A stretch of 17,507 bases of DNA from an uncultured Lachnospiraceae bacterium. Lineage in GTDB: Bacteria; Bacillota; Clostridia; Lachnospirales; Lachnospiraceae. Where the stretch lies: NCBI GenBank assembly GCA_902803635.1, contig CADCQU010000157.1, positions 1-17,507 of the forward strand. Reading direction: 5' to 3'. The translations under genes were made by a program, and so were the position numbers. This document shows positions 1-6,158 of the stretch, one piece after another (position 1 is the first letter of the stretch; each line of letters opens with the position of its first letter). The notes under the pieces are model-generated. The model was given only the letters and a program-made list of their open reading frames with translations. It was not told the DNA's origin and ran no database searches.

Positions 1-85
1 AGCCCGCTACGCCTCCTTCCTCCGCCTTGTAGAAACGAATTTATCCTAAGCCAACTGTACACCTTATTTCTTAACAGCTCCTAAG
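1..85 (-). repeat. Interspersed repeat, left copy (inverted partner of 17422-17507)
   Basis: The reverse complement of this stretch matches the right end of the window. Positions 2-29 reverse-complemented align to 17477-17504 with 3 mismatches in 28. The 12-mer TTAGGAGCTGTT (complement of 73-84) is identical at 17422-17433. Between these blocks the copies diverge, with a shared A/T-rich part. No open reading frame is evident. It is most likely a non-coding interspersed repeat that continues past the left edge. Its function is unknown. Confidence 0.75.
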
Positions 86-124
86 AAATATTTAGTGATT
101 TTTGCTGAGATTTAAAAGATTTAC

Positions 125-153
125 TTCTTATCATTTGTCAAATATGGTAGAAT
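125..153 (+). promoter_or_regulatory. Probable extended -10 promoter of the ABC exporter unit
   Basis: A TAGAAT -10 box at 148-153 is preceded by TGG, giving the TGn extended -10 form. The -35 region is weak (TTCTTA at 125-130, spacer 17). The surrounding DNA is A/T-rich against a G+C-rich background, which fits a promoter. Transcription would start near 160, leaving a leader of about 245 nt before the first ABC gene. A CATTTG-T-CAAATA inverted repeat (132-144) lies between the boxes and could be an operator, or just an instance of the window-wide CAAATG word. Confidence 0.55.
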
Positions 154-226
154 AGGGGCAGGAGTTCTTGTCGGCGGGAGAGGTGATTGCCGAACGCGGT
201 GAGAGAGGACATGGTGAAACCTTGCA

Positions 227-326
227 AAAATGGCATCGCCCGAAGGCTTTGGAGGCTTTACAAGGCGGCGCGAATTTGTTAAGGCACATTTCTCGCGAAA
301 ATGGCATCGCCCGAAGCTTCGGAGGC
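227..326 (+). repeat. Direct repeat pair of 19 bp, each extended by a hairpin
   Basis: AAAATGGCATCGCCCGAAG occurs at 227-245 and at 298-316 (71-bp period). Each copy forms CCGAA/TTYGG: 240-244 with 248-252 (one G-U pair, loop GGC), and 311-315 with 318-322 (2-nt centre, perfect 12-bp palindrome 311-322). Both are followed by AGGC. The arms differ between copies but the pairing is kept, which suggests RNA structure. Confidence 0.7.
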
Positions 327-387
327 AACATTTGCCAAGGAGGATCGAGGAGGCGGCCTCCCGGCGGCCGGCAGGGACAGTACGGCA

Positions 388-393
388 AAGGAG
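388..393 (+). promoter_or_regulatory. Ribosome binding site that sets the start of the first ABC gene
   Basis: AAGGAG lies 11 nt upstream of the ATG at 405. This supports a protein starting MEEKKK rather than the TTG at 168, because the homologous part of the exporter begins shortly after 405. An ATG at 426 is an alternative start 7 codons further in. Confidence 0.6.
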
Positions 394-404
394 TGTGCAT
401 TTGT

Positions 405-2186
405 ATGGAAGAAAAAAAGAAAAGCATGAAGAGCGTCTTTGCGACGCTGCTTCGGGAGGTGAAGGATTTCAAGACCGCCTCGATTTTAACGCCGATCTGC
501 ATGGTCGGCGAGGTGGTGGTCGAGACGCTGATTCCGTTCCTCATGGCATCTATTATTGACGACGGCATCCAGAAAGGGGACATGGGGCGCGTGTACCTCG
601 TTGGCCTCGGGATGATCGGCCTTGCGCTCGCAGGGCTCTTCTTCGGCATCGGCGGCGGGCATTTCGGCGCGAAGGCTTCGACGGGCTTTGCGCGGAATCT
701 TCGGCGGGCCATGTTCCACAACATCCAGACCTTCTCGTTCTCGAACATTGACCGGTTTTCGACCTCCGGCCTTGTCACGCGCCTCACGACGGACGTGACA
801 AATGTCCAGAACGCCTACCAGATGGCTCTCCGGATGCTTGTTCGGGCACCTTCGTCCATGATTTTCGCGATGGTCATGGCCTTCATTATCAGCCCGAAAA
901 TCGCGTGCATCTACCTTGTGGCGGTCATTTTCCTCGCCGTCGTGCTCCTTTTCATCATGCAGCGGGCGACGAAGTACTTCAAGCGGGTATTCAAACAGTA
1001 CGATGCGCTCAACGAGTCTGTCCAGGAGAACGTGAGCGCGATCCGCGTGGTCAAGGCCTACGTCCGCGAGGAGTACGAGAATGACCGGTTCGCAAATGCC
1101 GCATGCAAGGTCTACAACCTCTTTGTGCGGGCCGAGAAAAACATCATCATCAGCATGCCCATCATGACCGCCACCGTCAACGTCGTCATGCTCTCCATCG
1201 CATTTGTCGGGGCGCATCTGGTGGTTGGGGGCGAGCTTTCGACCGGTAACCTCAGCTCCCTCATGGCCTACTGCATGAGCATTCTCATGTCCCTCATGAT
1301 GCTAGCGGCGGTATTTGTCATGATCTCGATGTCCACGGCGTCCGCAGAGCGTATCGCCGAGGTTATCGAGGAGGAGACGGACATTAAGAATCCGGCAAAT
1401 GGCGTCACCGAGATCCCGGATGGCCGCGTGGATTTCAATAACGTGAATTTTGCGTATACAAATGGCGGCGAGTGGGTGCTGAGAGATATCGACCTGCACA
1501 TACGCTCCGGCGAGGTCATCGGTATCCTCGGCGGGACGGGCTCGTCGAAGTCCTCGCTGGTGAACCTCCTCTCGCGGCTCTATGACGTGCAGGAAGGGAG
1601 CGTGTGCATTGGGGGTATCGACGTGCGGGAGTATGACCTGCCGACCCTCCGACACGGCGTCGCGGTCGTCCTGCAAAAGAACGTTCTCTTCTCGGGGACG
1701 ATCCTCGACAACCTCCGTTGGGGCAAGAAGGACGCGACGCTGGAGGAGTGTCAGGAGGCCTGCCGGATGGCCTGCGCGGACGAATTTATCGAGCGGATGC
1801 CGGACGGCTATGAGAGCCGGATCGAGCAGGGCGGGACAAATGTTTCCGGCGGGCAGCGGCAGCGGCTCTGTATCGCAAGGGCGCTTCTGATGTCGCCGAA
1901 GGTGCTCATTTTAGATGACTCGACGTCCGCCGTGGATACCGCGACGGACGCGAAGATTCAGGCGGCCATGAAGAAAGCAATTCCGGGGACGACGAAGTTT
2001 ATCATTTCCCAGCGTATTTCTACGGTGGAGAAGGCGGACCGGGTCATCGTCCTCGACGAAGGGCGGGTCTCGGGCTTCGGGACGCCGGCCGAGCTGCTTC
2101 GGACGAACCGGATTTACCAGGAGATTCATGAGACGCAGAAAGCCGGAAGCGGCGATTTCGACGTGAAAGGAGGTGAGGGGGCATGA
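405..2186 (+). CDS. Heterodimeric ABC exporter, subunit with degenerate ATPase site (fused TM and ATPase domains)
   Basis: A 593-aa half-transporter, type IV exporter fold: a hydrophobic six-helix domain (about residues 20-310) followed by a nucleotide-binding domain (about 345-580). Walker A is GGTGSSKS (376-383, Lys382). The signature is VSGGQ (480-484). Walker B ends in Asp504, and the next residue, normally the catalytic Glu, is Asp505. The switch His is Gln536. This pattern marks the non-hydrolysing site of asymmetric heterodimers such as TM287/288 and BmrCD. It pairs with the next gene, whose ATG overlaps this stop (ATGA). It would act in the cytoplasmic membrane, exporting drugs, lipids or peptides; the substrate cannot be read from sequence. 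The family call is firm, the substrate open. Confidence 0.95.
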   Translation: MEEKKKSMKSVFATLLREVKDFKTASILTPICMVGEVVVETLIPFLMASIIDDGIQKGDMGRVYLVGLGMIGLALAGLFFGIGGGHFGAKASTGFARNLRRAMFHNIQTFSFSNIDRFSTSGLVTRLTTDVTNVQNAYQMALRMLVRAPSSMIFAMVMAFIISPKIACIYLVAVIFLAVVLLFIMQRATKYFKRVFKQYDALNESVQENVSAIRVVKAYVREEYENDRFANAACKVYNLFVRAEKNIIISMPIMTATVNVVMLSIAFVGAHLVVGGELSTGNLSSLMAYCMSILMSLMMLAAVFVMISMSTASAERIAEVIEEETDIKNPANGVTEIPDGRVDFNNVNFAYTNGGEWVLRDIDLHIRSGEVIGILGGTGSSKSSLVNLLSRLYDVQEGSVCIGGIDVREYDLPTLRHGVAVVLQKNVLFSGTILDNLRWGKKDATLEECQEACRMACADEFIERMPDGYESRIEQGGTNVSGGQRQRLCIARALLMSPKVLILDDSTSAVDTATDAKIQAAMKKAIPGTTKFIISQRISTVEKADRVIVLDEGRVSGFGTPAELLRTNRIYQEIHETQKAGSGDFDVKGGEGA

Positions 2187-4414
2187 GTAAGAAGGAAAAG
2201 AATAGCCTCAATACGAAGAACGTTACGCTTTCGGATTATGAATTGCACGAGACGGGCTTTGAGATGGATGAGATAGGCGAGGGCGGACAAATGGTTCCGG
2301 CATCGCAAGGCAGAGAGAATGATGTGAAGAACGGACAAGTAGAGGAAGGGTCCCGAAGCGGAAATGCGGCTGGGGAGCGGACCCGAAGCGGAAATGCGGC
2401 CGAGGGTCGAAATGCCGGGAAGACGGACGAAAAAGCCCCTGGCAGGAAGGCGGCGGGCGGTAAGGCCGCGAAGGAGCCGGCAAAGAAGGTCGAGCTGACC
2501 GACGAGGAGCTGCGCGGGGCCGGAAGGGATGCGCGCCGCGGGGTCAAGATCAAGCTCCAGAATCCGGGGGCACTCTTTAAGCGCCTCATGGGCTATGTCA
2601 TGAAACGCTACAAATGGCAGTTTAGCCTGGTGGTGGTCTGCATTTTCGTGAGCACGCTGGCGACGGTTCAGGGCACGATGTTCATCAAGAACCTCATCGA
2701 TGATTTCATCACGCCCCTTTTTGGGCAGGCGCAGCCGGACTTCGGGCCCCTCGCGGCCGCTATTTTGCGCGTCGCTATTTTCTACGCCCTGGGTGTGCTC
2801 GCGAACTTCGTGCAGCAGACGCTTCTTGTCTACATCGGACAGGGGACGCTCCGCGACCTCCGCATGGACATGTTCCGGCATATGCAGAGCCTGCCGATCC
2901 GGTATTTCGATACCCACAAGCACGGCGACATCATGTCGATGTATACAAATGATATCGACACGCTCCGGCAAATGATTAGTCAGAGCATGCCGCAGTTTAT
3001 CAGCAGCGCGATTACCATCGTCTCAGTCCTGGTCAGCATGATTATCCTCTCCTGGCCGCTGACGCTGGTGAACCTTGCGATGGTGGCCCTCACGCTCTTT
3101 GTAACGGGCAAGGTGGCGGGCCGTTCCGGCGTGTACTTCGTGGAGCAGCAGCGGAATCTTGGCGCGCTCAACGGCTATATCGAGGAGACGATGTCCGGCG
3201 AAAAGGTTGTCAAGGTCTTCAACCACGAGGAGGAGGCCATCGAGGCCTTCAACGACCTGAACGACCGCCTCTGCGACAGCGCGGACCGGGCGAACCGTTT
3301 TGCAAATATCATCGCACCGATTAATGCGCAGCTGGGCAATCTCTCCTACGTGGTCTGCGCGGTGGTCGGCGGCCTCATGGCCATCGGCGGCGGCCTTATG
3401 ACCGTGGGCGACCTCGTGGCCTTCCTGCTCTTTAACAAGAGCTTCAGTATGCCGATCAACCAGATTTCCATGCAGCTAAACTCCGTGGTCATGGCCCTTG
3501 CCGGTGCGGAGCGCATTTTCCGGCTCCTTGACGAGGAACCGGAGAAGGATGAGGGCTATGTCACGCTGGTCAACGCGAGGATCGGCGAGGACGGCTCCAT
3601 CACGGAGACCAACGATCACACCGGCCGCTGGGCATGGAAGCATTACCACAAGGCCGAGGGGACGACGACCTACCAGCTCCAGCAGGGCGAGGTCGTCATG
3701 GACGGCGTGGACTTTGGCTATGACCCGGAGAAGCAGGTTCTCTACGACGTGAAGCTGTACGCGCATCCCGGCCAGAAGATTGCCTTTGTCGGCTCGACCG
3801 GCGCGGGCAAGACGACGATCACGAACCTGATCAACCGCTTCTACGACATCCAGGACGGCAAGATTCGGTACGACGGGATCAACATCAACAAAATCAAGAA
3901 ACCAGAGCTTCGCAAATCACTTGGTATCGTTCTTCAGGACACGCACCTCTTCACGGCGACGGTCATGGAGAACATCCGCTACGGCAAGCTGGACGCAACC
4001 GACGAGGAAGTCTACGCCGCGGCGCATTTGGCAAATGCGGACGGCTTCATCCGGAGGCTCCCGGATGGCTATAACACGATGCTCCACGGGGACGGCTCGA
4101 ACCTCTCGCAGGGACAGCGGCAGCTCCTTGCGATTGCGAGGGCGGCCATCGCGGACCCGCCGGTGCTGATTTTGGACGAGGCGACGAGCTCCATCGACTC
4201 CCGTACCGAGCGCATGGTGCAGGAGAGCATGGACAAGCTCATGCACGGGCGAACCTCGTTCGTGATTGCGCACCGGCTGTCCACGGTCCGGGACGCGGAC
4301 TGCATCATGGTCTTGGAGCAGGGCCGGATCATCGAGCGCGGGACCCACGACCAGCTCATCGCGCAGAGAGGGAAATATTACCAGCTGTATACGGGACTTG
4401 CGGTGAGTTCGTAA
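2183..4414 (+). CDS. Heterodimeric ABC exporter, subunit with catalytic ATPase site and long N-terminal extension
   Basis: A 743-aa partner of the preceding gene, starting at an ATG that overlaps its stop by 4 nt, so translation is probably coupled. Residues 1 to about 120 are a charged, low-complexity extension rich in Gly, Ala, Lys and Glu. The membrane domain spans about 140-450. An insert of some 45 residues precedes the ATPase domain (about 470-510, with a WAWKHYHK stretch), as in BmrD/TM288-like subunits. Walker A is GSTGAGKT (537-544, Lys543), the signature is LSQGQ (641-645), Walker B is Asp665 with catalytic Glu666, and the switch is His697. So the hydrolytic site combines this Walker A/B with VSGGQ from the partner, while LSQGQ belongs to the degenerate site. 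A strong terminator follows. Substrate unknown. Confidence 0.95.
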   Translation: MSKKEKNSLNTKNVTLSDYELHETGFEMDEIGEGGQMVPASQGRENDVKNGQVEEGSRSGNAAGERTRSGNAAEGRNAGKTDEKAPGRKAAGGKAAKEPAKKVELTDEELRGAGRDARRGVKIKLQNPGALFKRLMGYVMKRYKWQFSLVVVCIFVSTLATVQGTMFIKNLIDDFITPLFGQAQPDFGPLAAAILRVAIFYALGVLANFVQQTLLVYIGQGTLRDLRMDMFRHMQSLPIRYFDTHKHGDIMSMYTNDIDTLRQMISQSMPQFISSAITIVSVLVSMIILSWPLTLVNLAMVALTLFVTGKVAGRSGVYFVEQQRNLGALNGYIEETMSGEKVVKVFNHEEEAIEAFNDLNDRLCDSADRANRFANIIAPINAQLGNLSYVVCAVVGGLMAIGGGLMTVGDLVAFLLFNKSFSMPINQISMQLNSVVMALAGAERIFRLLDEEPEKDEGYVTLVNARIGEDGSITETNDHTGRWAWKHYHKAEGTTTYQLQQGEVVMDGVDFGYDPEKQVLYDVKLYAHPGQKIAFVGSTGAGKTTITNLINRFYDIQDGKIRYDGININKIKKPELRKSLGIVLQDTHLFTATVMENIRYGKLDATDEEVYAAAHLANADGFIRRLPDGYNTMLHGDGSNLSQGQRQLLAIARAAIADPPVLILDEATSSIDSRTERMVQESMDKLMHGRTSFVIAHRLSTVRDADCIMVLEQGRIIERGTHDQLIAQRGKYYQLYTGLAVSS
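2352..2400 (+). repeat. In-frame 30-bp tandem duplication in the N-terminal extension
   Basis: CCCGAAGCGGAAATGCGGC occurs at 2352-2370 and 2382-2400, a period of 30 bp (10 codons), giving RSGNAA twice. A decayed third unit (CGAAATGCCGG) follows near 2408. The duplication lies in the low-complexity extension before the first membrane helix of the second ABC subunit. Confidence 0.85.
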
Positions 4415-4426
4415 GCTGCTTTACGG

Positions 4427-4464
4427 AAACGCGGCACCTCCTTGGAAGGAGGGGCCGCGTTTTT
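4427..4464 (+). terminator. Intrinsic terminator of the ABC exporter unit
   Basis: A 9-bp stem AAACGCGGC/GCCGCGTTT (4427-4435 with 4454-4462), then one A/G mismatch, then a 7-bp stem CCTCCTT/AAGGAGG (4437-4443 with 4446-4452). A run of T follows (4460-4464). It begins 13 nt after the exporter stop codon and separates this unit from the thyA operon. Confidence 0.92.
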
Positions 4465-4518
4465 GTTACTGTTTATGTAGCCCTTCGAAAAAGGTTATTA
4501 TTCTTCATGAAGGGTCTA

Positions 4519-4652
4519 TCATTCTGAGCGAAGCGAAGAATCCCGTAAGGTTTTTCGCAAAGTTGACGGGATTCTTCGTCGCTTTTCATCATTCCTCATC
4601 GCCGAAGGCGATTAGATTCTGGGATGTCCGAAGGACGCGCTCCTCAGAATGA
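4519..4652. repeat. MITE/REP-like palindromic element with terminal inverted repeats
   Basis: A perfect 10-bp inverted repeat, TCATTCTGAG (4519-4528) and CTCAGAATGA (4643-4652), encloses three internal hairpins. These are a 13-bp perfect stem CGAAGAATCCCGT (4534-4546) with 4566-4578, extendable with one bulge; ATCGCC-GAA-GGCGAT (4598-4612); and GTCC-GAA-GGAC (4626-4636). The whole would fold as a cloverleaf. It has no coding capacity. Its edge, TCATTCTGAGCGAAGCGAAG, is a type of sequence I know as an intergenic repeat in many bacteria. I see no clear target-site duplication. It fills most of the 325-bp gap between the two operons; a further small inverted repeat CCCTTC/GAAGGG (4481-4486 with 4509-4514) lies just before it. 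Confidence 0.85.
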
Positions 4653-4721
4653 CAAGAAACGAGGGGCAACTGAACTGTAACGCGTTTTTTTGGCAGGGGT
4701 CAGGGATTGTATGTTCGGGGG

Positions 4722-4750
4722 TGTTGATTTGAGCGAGGGGGTGGTATAAT
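4722..4750 (+). promoter_or_regulatory. Promoter of the thyA-folA-ispG-polC operon
   Basis: TATAAT at 4745-4750 is preceded by TGG, a perfect extended -10. The -35 is weak (TGTTGA at 4722-4727 with spacer 17, or TTGATT at 4724-4729 with spacer 15). It lies about 40 nt before the thyA ATG, with a strong GGAGG at 4780-4784. No other promoter-like sequence is obvious within the four genes, so it may drive all of them. Confidence 0.7.
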
Positions 4751-4753
4751 GGG

Positions 4754-4768
4754 GAAAACGAGGTTTTC
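4754..4768 (+). promoter_or_regulatory. Small hairpin in the thyA leader
   Basis: A perfect GAAAAC-GAG-GTTTTC stem-loop lies at the very 5' end of the expected transcript, before the ribosome binding site. It could stabilise the mRNA 5' end or be an operator next to the promoter. It has only six pairs, four of them A-T, so its role is uncertain. Confidence 0.3.
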
Positions 4769-4789
4769 ATTTGCCAAAAGGAGGAGAAG

Positions 4790-5638
4790 ATGAGTCGGGC
4801 GGATGAGTTATTTGCGGCGATGTGCCGGGATATACTGACAAATGGGACGGACACGCGGGGGGAGAAGGTGCGCCCGCGCTGGGAGGACGGGACGCCGGCG
4901 TATACGATTAAGAAGTTCGGGGTGGTGAACCGCTATGATCTCCGGGAGGAGTTTCCGGCGATCACGTTCCGGCGGACGGCCCTAAAGAGCGCGATGGACG
5001 AGATTTTATGGATTTGGCAGAAGAAATCGAACAATATCCACGATCTGCACTCGCATATCTGGGACGAGTGGGCGGACGAGGAGGGCTCGATCGGGAAGGC
5101 CTACGGCTATCAGGCGGGAATTCCGTCAAAATATAAGGAAGGAATGTTTGACCAGACGGACCGGGTGTTGTATGATTTGAAGAATAACCCGTTCAGCCGC
5201 CGGATCGTGACGAGCCTCTACAACCACCAGGACCTTTCGGAGATGCGGCTCTATCCGTGCGCGTGGTCGGTGACGTTCAACGTGACGCAGCGGCCGGGGG
5301 AGGAGAAGCTGACCCTGAACGCGGTGCTGACGCAGCGGTCGCAGGATGTTCTGGCGGCCAATAACTGGAATGTCTGCCAGTACGCCCTGCTTTTGATGAT
5401 GTTTGCGCAGGTCTCGGACATGGTGCCGGGGGAGCTTCTGCATGTGATTGCGGACGCGCATATTTATGACCGACACGTGCCGATCATCGAGGAGCTGATC
5501 ACGCGGCCGGCTTATCCCGCGCCGAAGGTCTGGCTCGATCCGGATGTGAAGGACTTCTATGACTTCACGACGGAGCATTTGCATATTGAAAATTACCAGC
5601 ACGGACCGCAGGTGAAGGATATTCCGATTGCGGTGTGA
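4790..5638 (+). CDS. thyA: Thymidylate synthase (ThyA)
   Basis: A 282-aa folate-dependent thymidylate synthase. It methylates dUMP to dTMP using 5,10-methylene-tetrahydrofolate, releasing dihydrofolate. The catalytic Cys157 sits in LYPCAW. The phosphate/nucleotide segment is QRSQDVLAANNWNVCQYA, and the later DAHIYDRH motif contacts the nucleotide. The residue after the catalytic Cys is Ala158, where E. coli-type enzymes have His (PCH); I believe PCA is typical of a clostridial subgroup. Length is normal. The start is set by GGAGG five bases upstream. folA follows after 9 nt, so the dihydrofolate made here is recycled by the next gene product. It is the first gene of the operon that ends in polC. 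Confidence 0.96.
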   Translation: MSRADELFAAMCRDILTNGTDTRGEKVRPRWEDGTPAYTIKKFGVVNRYDLREEFPAITFRRTALKSAMDEILWIWQKKSNNIHDLHSHIWDEWADEEGSIGKAYGYQAGIPSKYKEGMFDQTDRVLYDLKNNPFSRRIVTSLYNHQDLSEMRLYPCAWSVTFNVTQRPGEEKLTLNAVLTQRSQDVLAANNWNVCQYALLLMMFAQVSDMVPGELLHVIADAHIYDRHVPIIEELITRPAYPAPKVWLDPDVKDFYDFTTEHLHIENYQHGPQVKDIPIAV

Positions 5639-5647
5639 GGAGGGCCT

Positions 5648-6145
5648 ATGAACTGTATCGCGGCGGTGGATGAGAATTGGGCGATTGGGAAGGACGGGAA
5701 GCTCCTGGTCTCGATTCCGGCGGATATGAAGTATTTCCGGTCGATGACGATGGGGAAGACGCTCATCATGGGGCGGAAGACGCTCGAATCATTTCCCGGG
5801 GGGCAGCCGCTCAAGCGGCGGAGAAACATTTGCCTCACGAGGGACAAGGACTTTGAGCGGGAGGGCGTGGAGGTCGCGCACAGCGTGGAGGAGGCGCTCT
5901 CGCTCGTTGCGGGGGAGAATCCAGAGGATGTCTTCGTCATCGGCGGCGAGATGGTGTACCGGGAGTTTCTGCCGTACTGCACGAAGGCCTATATCACGGC
6001 GATTGAATACACATACGCGGCGGATGCGCATTTTCCGAACCTCGACCGGGAAGCGGAGTGGACGCTGGCGGAGGAGAGCGAGGAGGGGACCTATTTCGAC
6101 CTTGCCTATACCTTCCGTGTGTATGAGAGAGAAGAGATAGGATGA
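5648..6145 (+). CDS. folA: Dihydrofolate reductase
   Basis: A 165-aa NADPH-dependent enzyme reducing dihydrofolate to tetrahydrofolate. Seen in order: IAAVDENWAIGKDG at the N-terminus, PADMKYF with the substrate-binding Asp26 (Asp27 of E. coli), the NADPH-binding GRKTLESFPGG, and VFVIGGEMVYREFL. The usual L-P-W-x-L-P stretch reads LLVSIP, so the conserved Trp (Trp22 of E. coli) is Val21; I recall similar LLxxIP forms in clostridial DHFRs. It starts 9 nt after thyA behind GAGGAGG and is followed by ispG after 13 nt. Pairing with thyA is functionally logical, because ThyA is the main source of dihydrofolate. Confidence 0.96.
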   Translation: MNCIAAVDENWAIGKDGKLLVSIPADMKYFRSMTMGKTLIMGRKTLESFPGGQPLKRRRNICLTRDKDFEREGVEVAHSVEEALSLVAGENPEDVFVIGGEMVYREFLPYCTKAYITAIEYTYAADAHFPNLDREAEWTLAEESEEGTYFDLAYTFRVYEREEIG

Positions 6146-6158
6146 AAAGGAGGGCGAG

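Larger units (their letters stand above)
154..404 (+). promoter_or_regulatory. Long 5' leader of the ABC exporter operon with duplicated hairpin motif
   Basis: This is about 250 nt of untranslated leader between the promoter and the ATG at 405. It holds two copies of AAAATGGCATCGCCCGAAG, each extended into a small hairpin ending in GGAGGC. It could carry a cis-acting RNA regulator for the exporter. I cannot match it to a riboswitch class I know. A TTG at 168 keeps the transporter frame open through the leader, but that stretch does not resemble an ABC protein and lacks a good ribosome binding site. Two short ORFs start at the ATGs inside the repeats (230 and 301) in different frames; I do not call them as genes. 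Confidence 0.4.

Noticed and set aside
168..404. N-terminal extension of the first ABC subunit from a TTG codon
   Set aside because: The frame is open, but the translated stretch is Arg/Gly-rich, unlike ABC exporters, derives from the repeat-containing leader, and the ATG at 405 has a better ribosome binding site.
154..404. Known riboswitch (glycine, THF, T-box) in the ABC leader
   Set aside because: I could not find the conserved cores of these classes, such as the T-box GGTGG element or the glycine aptamer core; only the private tandem hairpin is visible.
230..429. Upstream ORFs starting at the ATGs in the two leader repeats (230 and 301); the second ends at 429, overlapping an ATG at 426
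   Set aside because: No convincing ribosome binding sites, G+C-rich composition favours chance ORFs, and frames differ between the repeats. Kept only as a possibility in the leader finding.
4653..4740. Possible small gene between the palindromic element and the thyA promoter
   Set aside because: No start codon with a ribosome binding site and no sustained frame; short T- and G-runs only.
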